A stretch of 6,808 nt of DNA, from assembly GCA_014238325.1 (NCBI GenBank), contig JABABH010000115.1, positions 1 to 6,808 on the forward strand. The letters are read 5' to 3'. The position numbers were made by a program, and so were the translations under genes. Shown one piece after another: positions 6,795 to 6,808 of the stretch (position 1 is its first letter; each line of letters opens with the position of its first letter). Source of the stretch: Coxiellaceae bacterium. GTDB taxonomy: Bacteria > Pseudomonadota > Gammaproteobacteria > Coxiellales > Coxiellaceae. Under the pieces are notes generated by a model. It was not told where the DNA came from. It ran no database searches and saw only the letters and a program-made list of their open reading frames with translations.

Positions 6795-6808
6795 ATGGGT
6801 ATACCGTA

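Noticed and set aside
6737..6796. Short minus-strand frame of 19 residues beginning MPLQDAKHALEV
   Set aside because: It is built from the inverted-repeat arms and has no ribosome binding site or continuation. A second frame, ending at the TAA complementary to about 6661-6663, carries the adjacent coding-like text, so this looks like repeat DNA or decayed sequence.
1..6808. Defence system, CRISPR array, prophage, integron or secretion locus
   Set aside because: All four large genes are intact housekeeping genes and no repeat-spacer pattern, integrase, transposase or toxin-antitoxin pair is visible on either strand.

Overview
The window looks like a piece of chromosome from a gammaproteobacterium, probably of the Legionellales/Coxiellaceae type. 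Three things point there. The gene order gyrA-serC-aroA-cmk with a divergent MTA/SAH-deaminase gene next to gyrA is a gammaproteobacterial arrangement. AroA carries all four class II EPSP synthase motifs and, from memory of the family, aligns from the first residue with the Coxiella-type enzyme. GyrA lacks the long acidic tail of the E. coli protein. The genus is an inference; no database was searched.

Layout. Positions 1-5011 are one uninterrupted minus-strand block read from right to left: gyrA (2471-5011), serC (1368-2471), aroA (52-1371) and the first codons of cmk (1-59, running off the left edge). Every junction overlaps: TAATG at gyrA/serC, ATGA at serC/aroA, and 8 nt (or 14 nt) at aroA/cmk. 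This implies one transcript with translational coupling. Positions 5012-5317 are a divergent control region. It holds a good gyrA Shine-Dalgarno, a candidate extended -10 for gyrA, a 12-bp direct repeat, overlapping palindromes, a weak candidate promoter for the plus-strand gene, and a nested inverted repeat in that gene's probable leader. Positions 5318-6652 on the plus strand encode an MTA/SAH deaminase-type amidohydrolase (mtaD). Positions 6653-6808 hold no supportable gene but contain a dense set of inverted repeats with two competing pairings.

Functions. gyrA supplies the DNA breakage-reunion subunit of gyrase. serC makes 3-phosphohydroxythreonine and phosphoserine (vitamin B6 and serine). 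aroA performs the sixth shikimate step (aromatic amino acids, folate, quinones). cmk recycles CMP/dCMP for nucleotide synthesis. MtaD deaminates purine by-products of S-adenosylmethionine use. These are housekeeping genes. I found no mobile element, CRISPR array, defence system or other clearly novel system. The points worth a second look are the fully overlapping gyrA-to-cmk operon, the class II AroA, a proline at GyrA position 84 in the quinolone-resistance region, the altered GyrA box, and the three structured non-coding stretches.
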